Source: Legionella sp. MW5194 (GTDB lineage Bacteria; Pseudomonadota; Gammaproteobacteria; Legionellales; Legionellaceae). Taken from it: a DNA stretch of 64,000 nucleotides. This document shows, piece after piece, positions 26,647-35,248 of the stretch. The position numbers and the translations under genes are program-made. Under the pieces are notes generated by a model. That model saw only the letters and a program-made list of their open reading frames with translations. It was not told the DNA's origin and did not search any database. Positions within the stretch are counted from its first letter, which is position 1. The number at the start of each line of letters is the position of its first letter. The stretch lies in assembly GCF_016864235.1 (NCBI RefSeq), contig NZ_CP045732.1, positions 1,302,001 through 1,366,000 of the forward strand, given 5' to 3'.

Positions 26647-27134
26647 CCCATCCGATAAAAATTTATTTGCCCTGTCTTTGGTTTAGTGTTGAACGAGCGG
26701 CTCACTCAAAGATGAAACCTGGCCAAAGCCATAAAGCTCGAAGTAGGGGGCAAATCAATCGTTATAAGGCAAACGATCTCGCCGATTTACAACAGTTTTT
26801 GGGTGCTTATTTCCTCCTTGTTTTGATGATTAATAAAAACGACAAGACAATGGCTCTTGTCATACAAGTCCATGGTCAAATTAAAATAAATTGACTTAAA
26901 CTCCCGAGGGAGTTGCCCTGTCGGATGACAGAGATTCCTAGATGGTTTTCCCGACTGAACGTCCAGCCACGGGGTTAGGGGAAAGAAGTGGCTTAGCATT
27001 AGACGTCGGTTGACGTTTCGCCGGAGTTTCACCAGCTCATCAGTCATGCTTGATTCCAAATTAGCAAAGCGGTGCTTGCTTCGCAAGGGATTTTGGAAAG
27101 AATTTTGTCCAATCCCGATTGGCGGGATCGGACA
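26647..27134. other. Non-coding stretch with palindromes, possible oriT or att region
   Basis: I see no convincing gene here; short frames on both strands lack start signals. It holds ACTCCC-GA-GGGAGT (26900-26913), CTGTC-GGAT-GACAG just after it, and a long hairpin at 27102-27138. Concentration of palindromes next to an integrase pair would fit an attachment or transfer-origin region, but no nick-site consensus was recognised. Confidence 0.35.
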
Positions 27135-27138
27135 AAAT
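27102..27138. repeat. Long hairpin (16-bp arms)
   Basis: ATTTTGTCCAATCCCG (27102-27117) and CGGGATCGGACAAAAT (27123-27138) pair over 15 of 16 bases with the loop ATTGG. It abuts the direct repeat at 27135. No T run follows on either strand. Confidence 0.7.
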
Positions 27139-27218
27139 GCTGAAATGTGTTGATTTTACGCGGTAAAATCAATGTGATTTTTCTGCGTCACTGCTGGAAA
27201 ATTTGCAGTGACGCAGAA
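27135..27218 (+). repeat. 84-bp direct repeat, copy 1
   Basis: Matches 34083-34166 at about 81 of 84 positions in the same orientation. It contains two hairpins: GATTTTAC-GCG-GTAAAATC and a perfect 14-bp stem TTCTGCGTCACTGC / GCAGTGACGCAGAA. It lies just past the stop of the last gene of the modifying-enzyme operon, so the second hairpin may also end transcription. Confidence 0.88.
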
Positions 27219-27233
27219 GACATGAGAGACAGA

Positions 27234-28229
27234 TTAGCTATTTGTTACCTGCTGTAAGAAGCTTCTTAAACAACCCGCTATCGAACCAGGATGTTCGTCT
27301 TGGACGGTTTTTGATTGGTTTGCCGTTGCCTCATACATGAGCTTGTACCCTAAGGCAGCGAAAACACCTAAAAGTTGATTGGCGATGCCAAAAGCTGTTA
27401 TCAGATCGCGTTCTTCATGGTTGCCTAACCAGGGCGAAACACAGATTTTTTGTAGTGCTTGATATTGCATGTCATCCCGCTTCATTTTGTGGAAATAAGT
27501 CAGATTCCATAAGCAAGTATTAAGCGAGAAAAAGGGATGGCCAATCACAGTTTCTCCCCAGTCAATAATGCTTATCTCTCCTGACTCTTTGGAAAGCAGC
27601 ATATTGTTATCGTGGAAATCACAATGGTTGATGGTTTCAGGGATTTTGTACTTTGACAGCAGTTCACATTGTTCTATACAAAAATCATAAGCACGATTAA
27701 GGGTTGCGATTTCTTCTGGCATTAGGCCATCAGCAATCAAGCGATTTGTTTCTTGTATAAGCTCACGGTATAACAAAGGAAATTTCTCAAGCCGCCAATC
27801 GGGGAGGCCAAAGGTGATTAGCTTAGGTGTATCATTCTCTAAATTTCTTTGAATAGATGTATAATGACTGATTCCTTGTCCCAATAAATCCGTATCAACG
27901 CCGCTTTTTGAAAACAGTGAACGTAAAGTGAGATCGCCACATGCGGTTGTCAAAAAGCAACGATAGCGGTCATTTTTTGCAATGACGGTTGGGATATGTC
28001 GACATCCGCGAGCTTGAAGCAGGGATATTGTGTCTGGCTCAAGAAATAGTGCGGGTGGCGTTTGCTTCAAGTAGAAGATGCCTTGAGATGTGTTTATTTT
28101 ACTCACTATAGAATGAGCTGGTTCAACTATTTTTTGAATAGCAATCAATCTGTAATGATGGGATTCCAGATAATCTACTGCCCATTGAATAGCTGCGTTA
28201 CTGTTCTTCAAGTGTTTATACCATTTCAA
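27234..28229 (-). CDS. APH-family phosphotransferase
   Basis: A 331-aa kinase-like protein. Brenner motif TINHCDFHDNNMLL and metal-binding SIIDWGETVIGHPFF are present, with an N-lobe that carries YLKQTPPALFLEPD. The length is normal. It is the last gene of the minus-strand operon 27234-33781 and is separated from its upstream neighbour by 64 bp. Substrate unknown; resembles small-molecule kinases rather than protein kinases. Confidence 0.82.
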   Translation of the reverse strand: MKWYKHLKNSNAAIQWAVDYLESHHYRLIAIQKIVEPAHSIVSKINTSQGIFYLKQTPPALFLEPDTISLLQARGCRHIPTVIAKNDRYRCFLTTACGDLTLRSLFSKSGVDTDLLGQGISHYTSIQRNLENDTPKLITFGLPDWRLEKFPLLYRELIQETNRLIADGLMPEEIATLNRAYDFCIEQCELLSKYKIPETINHCDFHDNNMLLSKESGEISIIDWGETVIGHPFFSLNTCLWNLTYFHKMKRDDMQYQALQKICVSPWLGNHEERDLITAFGIANQLLGVFAALGYKLMYEATANQSKTVQDEHPGSIAGCLRSFLQQVTNS

Positions 28230-28293
28230 CAGTCAAGTCGTTAGTATATTGTGGCTCATCCATTGCTGCAATCCTTCATTAAAAAATGAATAT

Positions 28294-29298
28294 TCATTGT
28301 TTAGTTGAAAATAATGTTTCTAACAATGATTTTAGAAACGCTTCTTCTGATTGAATATATTTTATACAAGGTATCATTTTTTCTATGATAATTTCGCGTC
28401 CTTTTAATATTTCAGCTTCATCAGAAGAAACCTCGCCAAGCATGCGATGTATGTTAAATTCAGTCCATGCCAATACACAATGTCCTAGCCATCCTGTAAA
28501 TGCTTGATGGAAAGATGTTATCCATGTTTTAGAAATATGTTGATGGTATGTGGTGAGCAATTTCTTCAAAAAGGGGGTATTTACTTTCTGATATAAAATA
28601 ATGCCACTCCATTCCAGCCCATATCCTATTATTTCTAACATGGGATTCATTAAGCCAGCACTTTCCCAGTCTATGATATGTGGTTTACTATTACTATCCC
28701 ATAGCACATTCTGAATGTGCATGTCTCTATGTGTAATAACTGACTCTTGTTTGAGGATCGGGATGGCCTGAAAATAGGTTTGATTCCAATCTAAAATGAC
28801 TGGCAATAACGCCATCAAATCAGAATGTTTGGAGCGTTCAATCAGTTTTACCCAGTGTGCATCGTCAAAGTAATCGTACTGGGCTTCATCTGTTTCTGCA
28901 TGGTGGATATTTGCTGAATGAATTAACGAATATAATTCGCCAATAGAGCGCGCATGCTCAAGCGTTAACTTGGACTCATCCAGTAAATGACCGTCGATAT
29001 ATGGATAAATTATATAATGATCTGTATCGACGTTAATAACATACTCATTATTAAAAGATAAAGCCTTAACCGCAGGTATGGCATTTTTAGCCATTTCATT
29101 AGCAATCTGCTCGGAGTGCTCATAGGCGTTTTTAAAATGACTTTTAGCAGTAATATGCGGATTTAATCGTTTAATCGCAAAGGCGCCGTTGCTTGTTTCT
29201 ATTTTAATCATGGTATGCAGCGCACCGCCTTTGAGTAATTCAGGCTGTACTTTTATCTCACCAAGTTTCAGCTTATCTATTAATGGTTGTATATTCAT
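28294..29298 (-). CDS. APH-family phosphotransferase
   Basis: A 334-aa kinase-like protein with N-lobe lysine in GAFAIKRLNPHI, gate region HYIIYPYIDGHLL, catalytic VITHRDMHIQNVLW and metal-binding PHIIDWESAGLMNPM. It lies one base downstream of the 152-aa unknown gene, so it is co-transcribed. It differs markedly from the other APH-like proteins here and is not a recent duplicate. Confidence 0.83.
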   Translation of the reverse strand: MNIQPLIDKLKLGEIKVQPELLKGGALHTMIKIETSNGAFAIKRLNPHITAKSHFKNAYEHSEQIANEMAKNAIPAVKALSFNNEYVINVDTDHYIIYPYIDGHLLDESKLTLEHARSIGELYSLIHSANIHHAETDEAQYDYFDDAHWVKLIERSKHSDLMALLPVILDWNQTYFQAIPILKQESVITHRDMHIQNVLWDSNSKPHIIDWESAGLMNPMLEIIGYGLEWSGIILYQKVNTPFLKKLLTTYHQHISKTWITSFHQAFTGWLGHCVLAWTEFNIHRMLGEVSSDEAEILKGREIIIEKMIPCIKYIQSEEAFLKSLLETLFSTKQ

Positions 29299-29757
29299 TT
29301 ATTCTTCAATCAAATTGAGGCAATTGGTTATCAAATGGGTGACATCATTAATAGAAAAATTGGGGCAATATCGAGGATACTTTCTATTCAAACCACCGGA
29401 ATGTTTTTCTAATAGTTGCAGGTCATATTGGAACATATCCACTATATCAAATTTGTCCTTATCCCATCTATCATCTGAATGAACGCCAATACCGCCGTCA
29501 AAAAGTAACCCGTTTGGTAATCTAATTAATACATGCCAACATTCATCAGAGTTTTTTACCATAATAAAGGCAATATTTACTTTTTCAGTAAATTTTTGAT
29601 TCCAAATCGTATAAAAGGCATTAGCAAAAGGGCCACATGGACCGGAGTTTATTGCCGGTTCTCCAAAATTTTCACCAGCAATTTTGACAAAGCCATATAG
29701 GTTATTTATTTTATCTGATAGTTCATTTAGCAGAATCAAAGTGTTATGTTCATCCAT
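29299..29757 (-). CDS. Hypothetical protein with Cys-His-Asp pattern
   Basis: A 152-aa protein I do not recognise. The blocks GPCGPFANAFYTIWN, ECWHVLIRLPNGLLFDGGIG and HSDDRWD could form a papain-like Cys-His-Asp arrangement in a small protease or transglutaminase-like fold; this is only a pattern judgement. There is no signal peptide. It sits inside the modifying-enzyme operon (16 bp after the acetyltransferase gene, one base before the next APH gene). Confidence 0.55.
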   Translation of the reverse strand: MDEHNTLILLNELSDKINNLYGFVKIAGENFGEPAINSGPCGPFANAFYTIWNQKFTEKVNIAFIMVKNSDECWHVLIRLPNGLLFDGGIGVHSDDRWDKDKFDIVDMFQYDLQLLEKHSGGLNRKYPRYCPNFSINDVTHLITNCLNLIEE

Positions 29758-29773
29758 ACTTAAAACTTCTTAA

Positions 29774-30655
29774 CTATGCGTGAGACAATAGTGGAAACAT
29801 CAACTGATTTTCATCGAATAAAGCGGTCTTGTCTGCCTCAAGAAAAAGCATTTCATCCTTTTCTTTTTCATCGATAGGAATTATCTCATAGGATGAACAA
29901 TCCTTGGGAACAAAACCAAGTCGCACAGTATCTATGGATTCATCACTCAAAGCATGGATAACATCGTTTAAATTTTGCTCTTTTTTGCTAAACACGTCTA
30001 ATAATTGGAGTTGCCGTCCATTTATTTCGGCAATGGCGATGGTATCCAATTCAGGGAGATAGAAGACATTATTTTTATATACCGTGATGCCGTAAAACAT
30101 GACCAAATCGGCATTTTCTTGCATGGAAATCTTGCCTAGTGGACAGGTGTTTTGAGCATAATCATGAAGTTTTTCCCTGTTTTCTTTATTATCCATATCT
30201 AATTTAACAAAGTTAGTATGAGTTGTAGATATTATTGTGCGTTGGTACTGATACTCTTTAACTGACTTAAATCCGAGTTTAGGATAGAAGCCCCATACGG
30301 TTGAATTAGCAAAAAGATAAATCAGGTGGCTCTTTGCTTTCCAATCTTCAAATACCTTTTTCATTAGCTTTCGGCTTAAGCCTTGATTTCTGTACGCTTC
30401 ATCTGTCATTACAGTGCCAATCTGGATGGTTTTTTGTTGATGGCCAAAGATGCTAAAATCCATGATATTCACTGAAACATTCGCAACGGCTTGTTCCTCG
30501 TCAAATAAAGTGTAGGGAATGTATTTATCTCGCCAATAGCCGGATTGGTACCATTCTTCAAACGATAAATCAAAGGTTTTAACTGCAAGGTGATTAAACG
30601 CGGCGCGCTTTTGCTCATCTTGTTGATAACCCTTAAAAAAAGTAAGTTCCTTCAT
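29774..30655 (-). CDS. GNAT-family acetyltransferase
   Basis: A 293-aa protein with an N-terminal GNAT domain: IQIGTVMTDEAYRNQGLSRK (acetyl-CoA loop, about residues 80-100) and YLFANSTVWGFYPKLGFKSV. A C-terminal extension of about 140 residues has no recognised domain but looks like a second, degenerate GNAT-type half. Its start overlaps the stop of the nucleotidyltransferase-like gene by 4 bp (ATGA). Confidence 0.78.
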   Translation of the reverse strand: MKELTFFKGYQQDEQKRAAFNHLAVKTFDLSFEEWYQSGYWRDKYIPYTLFDEEQAVANVSVNIMDFSIFGHQQKTIQIGTVMTDEAYRNQGLSRKLMKKVFEDWKAKSHLIYLFANSTVWGFYPKLGFKSVKEYQYQRTIISTTHTNFVKLDMDNKENREKLHDYAQNTCPLGKISMQENADLVMFYGITVYKNNVFYLPELDTIAIAEINGRQLQLLDVFSKKEQNLNDVIHALSDESIDTVRLGFVPKDCSSYEIIPIDEKEKDEMLFLEADKTALFDENQLMFPLLSHA

Positions 30656-31485
30656 TCGCTCACCTTGTAGGCTATTTTGTTTGGATTTATGGATAATTTG
30701 ATTGTGTTAATTTCCTGTAGCATCCAATCTGCACAAGGTTTTAACGATGCTTTGATATCTTCCCAATATTCATTTTCATCGCCGATGCAGATGGATTTAG
30801 CTCTATTCATCACGGCTTGGTAAGTTTTTGGCAACCGTTCTATTACCCAATCTGCTGCATCGGGTTTGGAGCAAATCGTATTGGTTTCTAAAGTACACCA
30901 AATTCGTGCCAGGGTGAGTAGCACATTTCGAGTATCATCCATGATATCGGCTGCAAGTCTATCGAGATCTTGAAGCATCGCTTTAATAAAATCAGCGTAG
31001 GGAACTGGCGCTAAAATTTTTTCTGGCTGCTCCCCAAATAAGGTCTGGCTCTTCAATAAAACCTGAGTGATAATCAAAGCAAGATCGGGCATTACATAAT
31101 TCTGTGGTTCAATATCACCGATCTCAAAAGAAGCTCTTAACCATTCTCCATATTGAAAATCAAAACGAGGGGGATAATGCCAGGGGTTAACTGCTCTTTT
31201 TTCAACAACCGTCATTTCTATAGGCCGTTTTGCGCTTTTCATGTAAAGGCCTGATATGTGAAGCAGGTGTTTCGTTAATTCATTTTTTTCACTCAAGGTT
31301 GTGGCATGATTGGTTACAACGAATAAGTCAATATCACTGTATTTTTGTAAACCACCGACAAGGGCTGAACCATAGAGATAAACGCCCAAAAGGTTGTCAC
31401 CTAAAATTTTGTTGACTAAATCAAGGCATTCATTGATTTGTTGCGCATCAGCATTGTTTTCTATTTGTTCATTAGGATAATTCAT
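30652..31485 (-). CDS. Aminoglycoside nucleotidyltransferase-like (AadA/ANT(9) type)
   Basis: A 277-aa protein with the nucleotidyltransferase signature GVYLYGSALVGGLQKYSDID followed by LFVVTN, and the AadA-like helical C-terminal domain (LARIWCTLETNTICSKPDAA, then WVIERLP). This is the layout of streptomycin/spectinomycin adenylyltransferases. Two aspartates of the active site are present in SDIDLF. Overlaps the cyclase gene by 4 bp and the acetyltransferase gene by 4 bp. Real drug specificity unknown. Confidence 0.83.
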   Translation of the reverse strand: MNYPNEQIENNADAQQINECLDLVNKILGDNLLGVYLYGSALVGGLQKYSDIDLFVVTNHATTLSEKNELTKHLLHISGLYMKSAKRPIEMTVVEKRAVNPWHYPPRFDFQYGEWLRASFEIGDIEPQNYVMPDLALIITQVLLKSQTLFGEQPEKILAPVPYADFIKAMLQDLDRLAADIMDDTRNVLLTLARIWCTLETNTICSKPDAADWVIERLPKTYQAVMNRAKSICIGDENEYWEDIKASLKPCADWMLQEINTIKLSINPNKIAYKVSE

Positions 31486-32165
31486 GGCAATAATCCAATT
31501 AAACGCATAGGTGTCTCGGTTGCTTGTTTGATTTTCAGTGGGAAGGCCATGACAAAACTACCTGTAGGGGGTAATTGTTCACTATTTGCAATGTTTTCCA
31601 CGATGTATCGTCCTGAGCTTAACAATATACGATGTACAGGATAACCATCATCTGGTCTGTCCGGCGATAAGGTATCTATGCCTAAACCCACAATACCCCG
31701 TGACACCAGCAGAGTAGCTGTTTCTGCCGAGACAGAGGGAAAATGATAGTTGTTACGATATTGGATAGATGTATCCCAAAAGCGTGACCAGCCTGTTTTG
31801 ATGATGACAAACGAATTAGGTTGAATAAGGCCATGCTTTTTTTCAAAATCAGCGATATCTTGAGGTACCACACTGTAAAGATCATGTGCCTTTTGAGATA
31901 CATCAATCACCACACAAGGAGCGGCTAATTTATCCAGTGGAATTTGGTCTATAGATAGCCCATCAGGACAGCAGTGAGAGGGGGCATCCATATGCGTTCC
32001 CATTCCTGCTGGCATTGTGAGATGTTGCACGCGAAATGAGGTTTCGCTAGTACAGTCAGCATAATCCAATACTATTGATGAAGAAAAGCCACAGTTTTCC
32101 TCCCAAGAAGGGCTGGTTTCATCTAAAATATGGGTTAATTCGATGAGCTGATAGGGAAATTTCAT
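31482..32165 (-). CDS. Cyclase-family protein (kynurenine formamidase-like)
   Basis: A 227-aa metal-dependent hydrolase of the cyclase family. The metal-binding motif HxGxHxDxPxH appears as GMGTHMDAPSH (about residues 53-63), followed by the helix SIDQIPLDKLAAPCVVIDV, and the C-terminal GIDTLSPDRPDDGYPVHRIL is conserved. Family members open amide or lactone-like bonds or act in polyketide cyclisation. Its presence within an operon of resistance-type enzymes is odd and points to a pathway acting on one compound. Confidence 0.85.
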   Translation of the reverse strand: MKFPYQLIELTHILDETSPSWEENCGFSSSIVLDYADCTSETSFRVQHLTMPAGMGTHMDAPSHCCPDGLSIDQIPLDKLAAPCVVIDVSQKAHDLYSVVPQDIADFEKKHGLIQPNSFVIIKTGWSRFWDTSIQYRNNYHFPSVSAETATLLVSRGIVGLGIDTLSPDRPDDGYPVHRILLSSGRYIVENIANSEQLPPTGSFVMAFPLKIKQATETPMRLIGLLP

Positions 32166-32169
32166 TTCA

Positions 32170-32718
32170 TTATTTCACTTTTTTGGTAAACCATAATATC
32201 AAATCATCATCCAAACAAACCATTTTTCCTGGATCAACTGGTTTATAGTCATAAGTGACTCCCAACCCATCAGGAATATAGCCGCGTTTGATGTAGAGTC
32301 GTTGCGCTTGTCCATAGCCCCCATCTTGTCCACCATATAAGCCAACTCCAAGACCTACATGTGAATGTTGGCTTGCTGCTTTTTCTTCAGCGACTGTTAG
32401 TAAAGTACTTCCTATTCCAAATTTGCGAAAAGAGGGTAATACATTTAAGTCCATAATTTCTGGGATTTGTTTCTGAGCAAAGGGTTTATAGAGTGATGAC
32501 CATTTTAGGGTAACATAGCCGGCGATTTGGTCTTGAATATAAGCCAACCATACGACTCGCTCAGCCTGTTGTTGTTCTTGGTTATACTTTTCAAATAACG
32601 ACGCAGGTTTTTGCCAATTTGCTTTTTGAAAAGCATCGACCAGAGAGGGGATATCAGACAATGCCAGGGCTTTGATAATAATACCTTGATCACCTGTTAT
32701 TTTTTTAATTTGAATCAT
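32170..32718 (-). CDS. GNAT-family acetyltransferase
   Basis: About 182 aa from ATG 32718 (MIQIKKITGDQGIIIKALAL); a longer in-frame start at 32754 lies inside the previous gene. The GNAT core is clear: LNVLPSFRKFGIGSTLLTVA (acetyl-CoA loop R-x-x-G-x-G/S) and GYGQAQRLYIKRGYIPDG. The start overlaps the kinase gene upstream by 14 bp. Substrate unknown. Confidence 0.85.
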   Translation of the reverse strand: MIQIKKITGDQGIIIKALALSDIPSLVDAFQKANWQKPASLFEKYNQEQQQAERVVWLAYIQDQIAGYVTLKWSSLYKPFAQKQIPEIMDLNVLPSFRKFGIGSTLLTVAEEKAASQHSHVGLGVGLYGGQDGGYGQAQRLYIKRGYIPDGLGVTYDYKPVDPGKMVCLDDDLILWFTKKVK

Positions 32719-33781
32719 AAAATTTTCCCTGCCAGACTGATTCAAGCATCCCATTCATATGATTTGATGGAAACGGAGTTGACTTATCTTTCTGAATTTC
32801 TTTATAAAATATATGCATTTTTTCTGCAATAGGAGCATTTTTAGATAATATTTCATTTATTTTATCGGGCAACTTAATTGAAAATTTATTTGTTAAGTAA
32901 TCACTTAATGTCTTGTCCCAGTGATCCTTTCCTGCATAGGCTGTTAGAACACCATGTAGCAAATTGACTGAATAACTGCACCTGTCATAATGTTCATGGT
33001 CTTTTACAAAATTATGTTCGGTTATTGATAAATCAAATTTCTTTGACAATGCCAAACCAAAATCACTGAGGTAAATGTCATTCTCATCAGCTAAAATGTT
33101 ATGAAAATGAGCATCCATATGAAGAAAACCTTTTTCCTGCATAAATTCTAAAACCGTTCCAAATGATTTATTCAATTTTTCCAGATGGTTAATTGAATCC
33201 AATTCAACGACACTTGGTGACAAAAATTCTTTTAAATGTTGGTGTAAATTTCTTGGAAAATGCTCAAGAAATAATAGAACACTGGTGTTGGCGTTATTCA
33301 GACCATGTATACGCTCTTTGATATTTTGGTTGTTTTCCCAATAATCTAAATATTTTTCTGTAGATTTCCAATAGGAAAGATCGGTTTTACTTAAAGAGTT
33401 AGGAATAATTCGCCAGCTATACATCATTGGGAAATTGGCGCATTGACCACTGATCACCCAATTCGTTGTCATGATGTGTGCTGCAAGCTCACGCCAAGCG
33501 CTAAAACCAGCTGATCCAATACCATATTGATAGCATATCGGTAATTTAAAAATATTAGCCGTTGACATGAAGTTATCTGGCTTTAGTTCAAATTCAGTAA
33601 TTGGAACCCTTTTTACAAAAACAGGGATGTTCTCGATATCTATTCGAACAGAAGTGCCTCCAATACCAGAATGCATCTCATTTCCGGTTGACAGGACTTG
33701 TTGTAATTGTTGATTGCTCATACACGCTAATGTGTTAGAGACAATAGTATATTTCTCAATTCGTTTTGATTCAGTATTCAT
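32705..33781 (-). CDS. Protein kinase-like/APH-superfamily phosphotransferase
   Basis: A 358-aa kinase-fold protein, first gene of the operon. N-lobe: GGTSVRIDIENIPVFVKRVP (lysine in VFVKR). C-lobe: GFLHMDAHFHNILA (catalytic HxDxxxxN) and IYLSDFGLALS (DFG present, unlike most APH enzymes with DW). The DFG and the large N-lobe make it closer to eukaryote-like or lipopolysaccharide-type kinases than the other three. No upstream promoter was identified with confidence. Confidence 0.75.
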   Translation of the reverse strand: MNTESKRIEKYTIVSNTLACMSNQQLQQVLSTGNEMHSGIGGTSVRIDIENIPVFVKRVPITEFELKPDNFMSTANIFKLPICYQYGIGSAGFSAWRELAAHIMTTNWVISGQCANFPMMYSWRIIPNSLSKTDLSYWKSTEKYLDYWENNQNIKERIHGLNNANTSVLLFLEHFPRNLHQHLKEFLSPSVVELDSINHLEKLNKSFGTVLEFMQEKGFLHMDAHFHNILADENDIYLSDFGLALSKKFDLSITEHNFVKDHEHYDRCSYSVNLLHGVLTAYAGKDHWDKTLSDYLTNKFSIKLPDKINEILSKNAPIAEKMHIFYKEIQKDKSTPFPSNHMNGMLESVWQGKFYDSN

Positions 33782-33890
33782 TCTTGTGCATCTGTTTATA
33801 CCCTTAGAACTAAATCTTCATTAGGTGATTGGAATATAATGCTTTGAATAAATTGTATCATATAGGGTGATTGAAGTAGGTGCTGACCAA

Positions 33891-34054
33891 CATAAAATAC
33901 TTTCTTATTTAATTACATCCATCAGCTCAATATCGCCTGGTTGAGTTTTTGACGACAGAATTTTTGAGGCATTACTTTTATTGATTTCAGACAGTACAGG
34001 CCGACACTGGCTGTGATTTTGTCGTAATAGTGTTTGTCTATACTGGCTGCATCG
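33891..34054 (-). pseudogene. traD fragment from another conjugative element
   Basis: On the minus strand this reads DAASIDKHYYDKITASVG, then, after a one-base shift, VLSEINKSNASKILSSKTQ and ELMDVIK. It matches the traD segment at about 37160-37330 with clear nucleotide divergence (for example the codons for KTQPGDIE against KVKPNEIE). It is therefore a remnant of a related but different traD, not a duplication of the local one. Its end meets the direct repeat region. Confidence 0.8.
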
Positions 34055-34082
34055 CAAGGGGGGCGGGGTCGCCCATTATTTG

Positions 34083-34166
34083 AAATGCTGAAATGTGTTG
34101 ATTTTACGCGGTAAAATCAAGGTGATTTTTCTGCGTCACTGCTGGAAAAAATGCAGTGACGCAGAA
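34083..34166 (+). repeat. 84-bp direct repeat, copy 2
   Basis: Same orientation as copy 1 at 27135-27218, with differences only near the middle (CAAGG versus CAATG) and in the loop of the 14-bp hairpin. Together the two copies enclose the modifying-enzyme operon and the traD remnant. Confidence 0.88.
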
Positions 34167-34242
34167 AAAACAGTTTTATTGATTTGATACTAAACTATAG
34201 AAAATAGGTTAATTATGTTTCAGCAAGAGTAGATAATAGATT

Positions 34243-35169
34243 ATGGAAAATAAACGAAATAGAAGGATTTTTTCAATTAAAAATGAATTAATAAAAAAAT
34301 CTCGTGAAGCTGCTCTATCCGCAATTCAAATTTATAATAATCCTCTTATAACTTTTAAGTCAGAGTCTTTCATTGTTTTGATGAATATTGCCTGGACATA
34401 CCTTTTACATGCTTATTTTAAGGACAAAAATATTGAGTACCGATACTGTAAGGAAAATCAAAATAGAAATAAATTTCTTAAAACTAAGCATGGTGCTTTT
34501 AAACATTGGGAATTAGAAAAATGTTTAAATCATCAATTATGCCCTTTAGAAAATGCTCTAAAGGACAACTTGTTGTTCTTGATAGGAATAAGGCATGAAA
34601 TTGAGCATCAAATGACAAAAAAAATTGATACATTTTTAAGTGGGAAATTTCAGGCTTGCTGTATAAATTACAATAGTACATTAAAGCGTTTATTTGGAAA
34701 TGATTTGGGGCTTGAGAAAATTACCCCGATTGCGTTACAGCTATTTTCTTTTGGAGAAAATCAAGTTGATGAGTTAAAAGAACATCAAGGTTTACCTCAA
34801 AATTTAATAGACTTCATCGCCGATTTTGAAACTGATTGCAGCTCTACGTCCGATTCTAGATATAGTTACCGAGTTATTTATATGAGAGAGAATCGAAATC
34901 ATGAGAGTCAGGCTGATAGAGCCTATAGATTTATAGATGAAAATTCTGCTGAAGGAAAAGAAATTCACAATGTTCTTCTGAGAAATAAACAATATAAAAA
35001 ACTTACCCAGAATAAAGTCGTAGAAATAATTAACAGCCGTGGTTTTGAGGAATTCACCAGGACAAACCATCTATATTTGTGGAAAAAACTATGGAAAGAT
35101 GCAGATGAACGCAATGAGAAAGCAAAAAAATTTGGGGAGTTAGTTGTTAATAATCAATGGTTATGGTAA
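34243..35169 (+). CDS. DUF3644/HEPN-type protein, candidate defence gene
   Basis: A 308-aa protein with the DUF3644 opening KNELIKKSREAALSAIQIYN followed by FKSESFIVLMNIAWTYLLHA. The segment LIGIRHEIEHQMT holds an R-x4-H motif typical of HEPN ribonucleases. The C-terminal part (YRFIDENSAEGKEIH, KLTQNKVVEIINSRG) resembles an added winged-helix region. DUF3644 assignment is from recall of the family. HEPN proteins commonly act in abortive infection or toxin-antitoxin systems. It stands alone between the array and IS256 copy 2, with no partner antitoxin seen. Confidence 0.75.
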   Translation: MENKRNRRIFSIKNELIKKSREAALSAIQIYNNPLITFKSESFIVLMNIAWTYLLHAYFKDKNIEYRYCKENQNRNKFLKTKHGAFKHWELEKCLNHQLCPLENALKDNLLFLIGIRHEIEHQMTKKIDTFLSGKFQACCINYNSTLKRLFGNDLGLEKITPIALQLFSFGENQVDELKEHQGLPQNLIDFIADFETDCSSTSDSRYSYRVIYMRENRNHESQADRAYRFIDENSAEGKEIHNVLLRNKQYKKLTQNKVVEIINSRGFEEFTRTNHLYLWKKLWKDADERNEKAKKFGELVVNNQWLW

Positions 35170-35248
35170 GAAGAAACTTGGATTCCAAAAGTGTTAGAAC
35201 TCCTGCAAGCTAATACAAGTAACTAAAAATTGTCCACAAACAAGTATT

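Larger units (their letters stand above)
33782..34242. other. 461-bp gap with traD remnant and direct repeat
   Basis: Holds the traD-like fragment (33891-34054), a short GC-rich run GGGGGGCGGGGTCGCCC near 34058-34074, and the second 84-bp direct repeat (34083-34166). No intact gene seen. Confidence 0.6.

Noticed and set aside
26787-27086. Minus-strand 99-aa frame in the palindrome-rich gap
   Set aside because: Composition is not protein-like, no start site and it runs through the palindromes.
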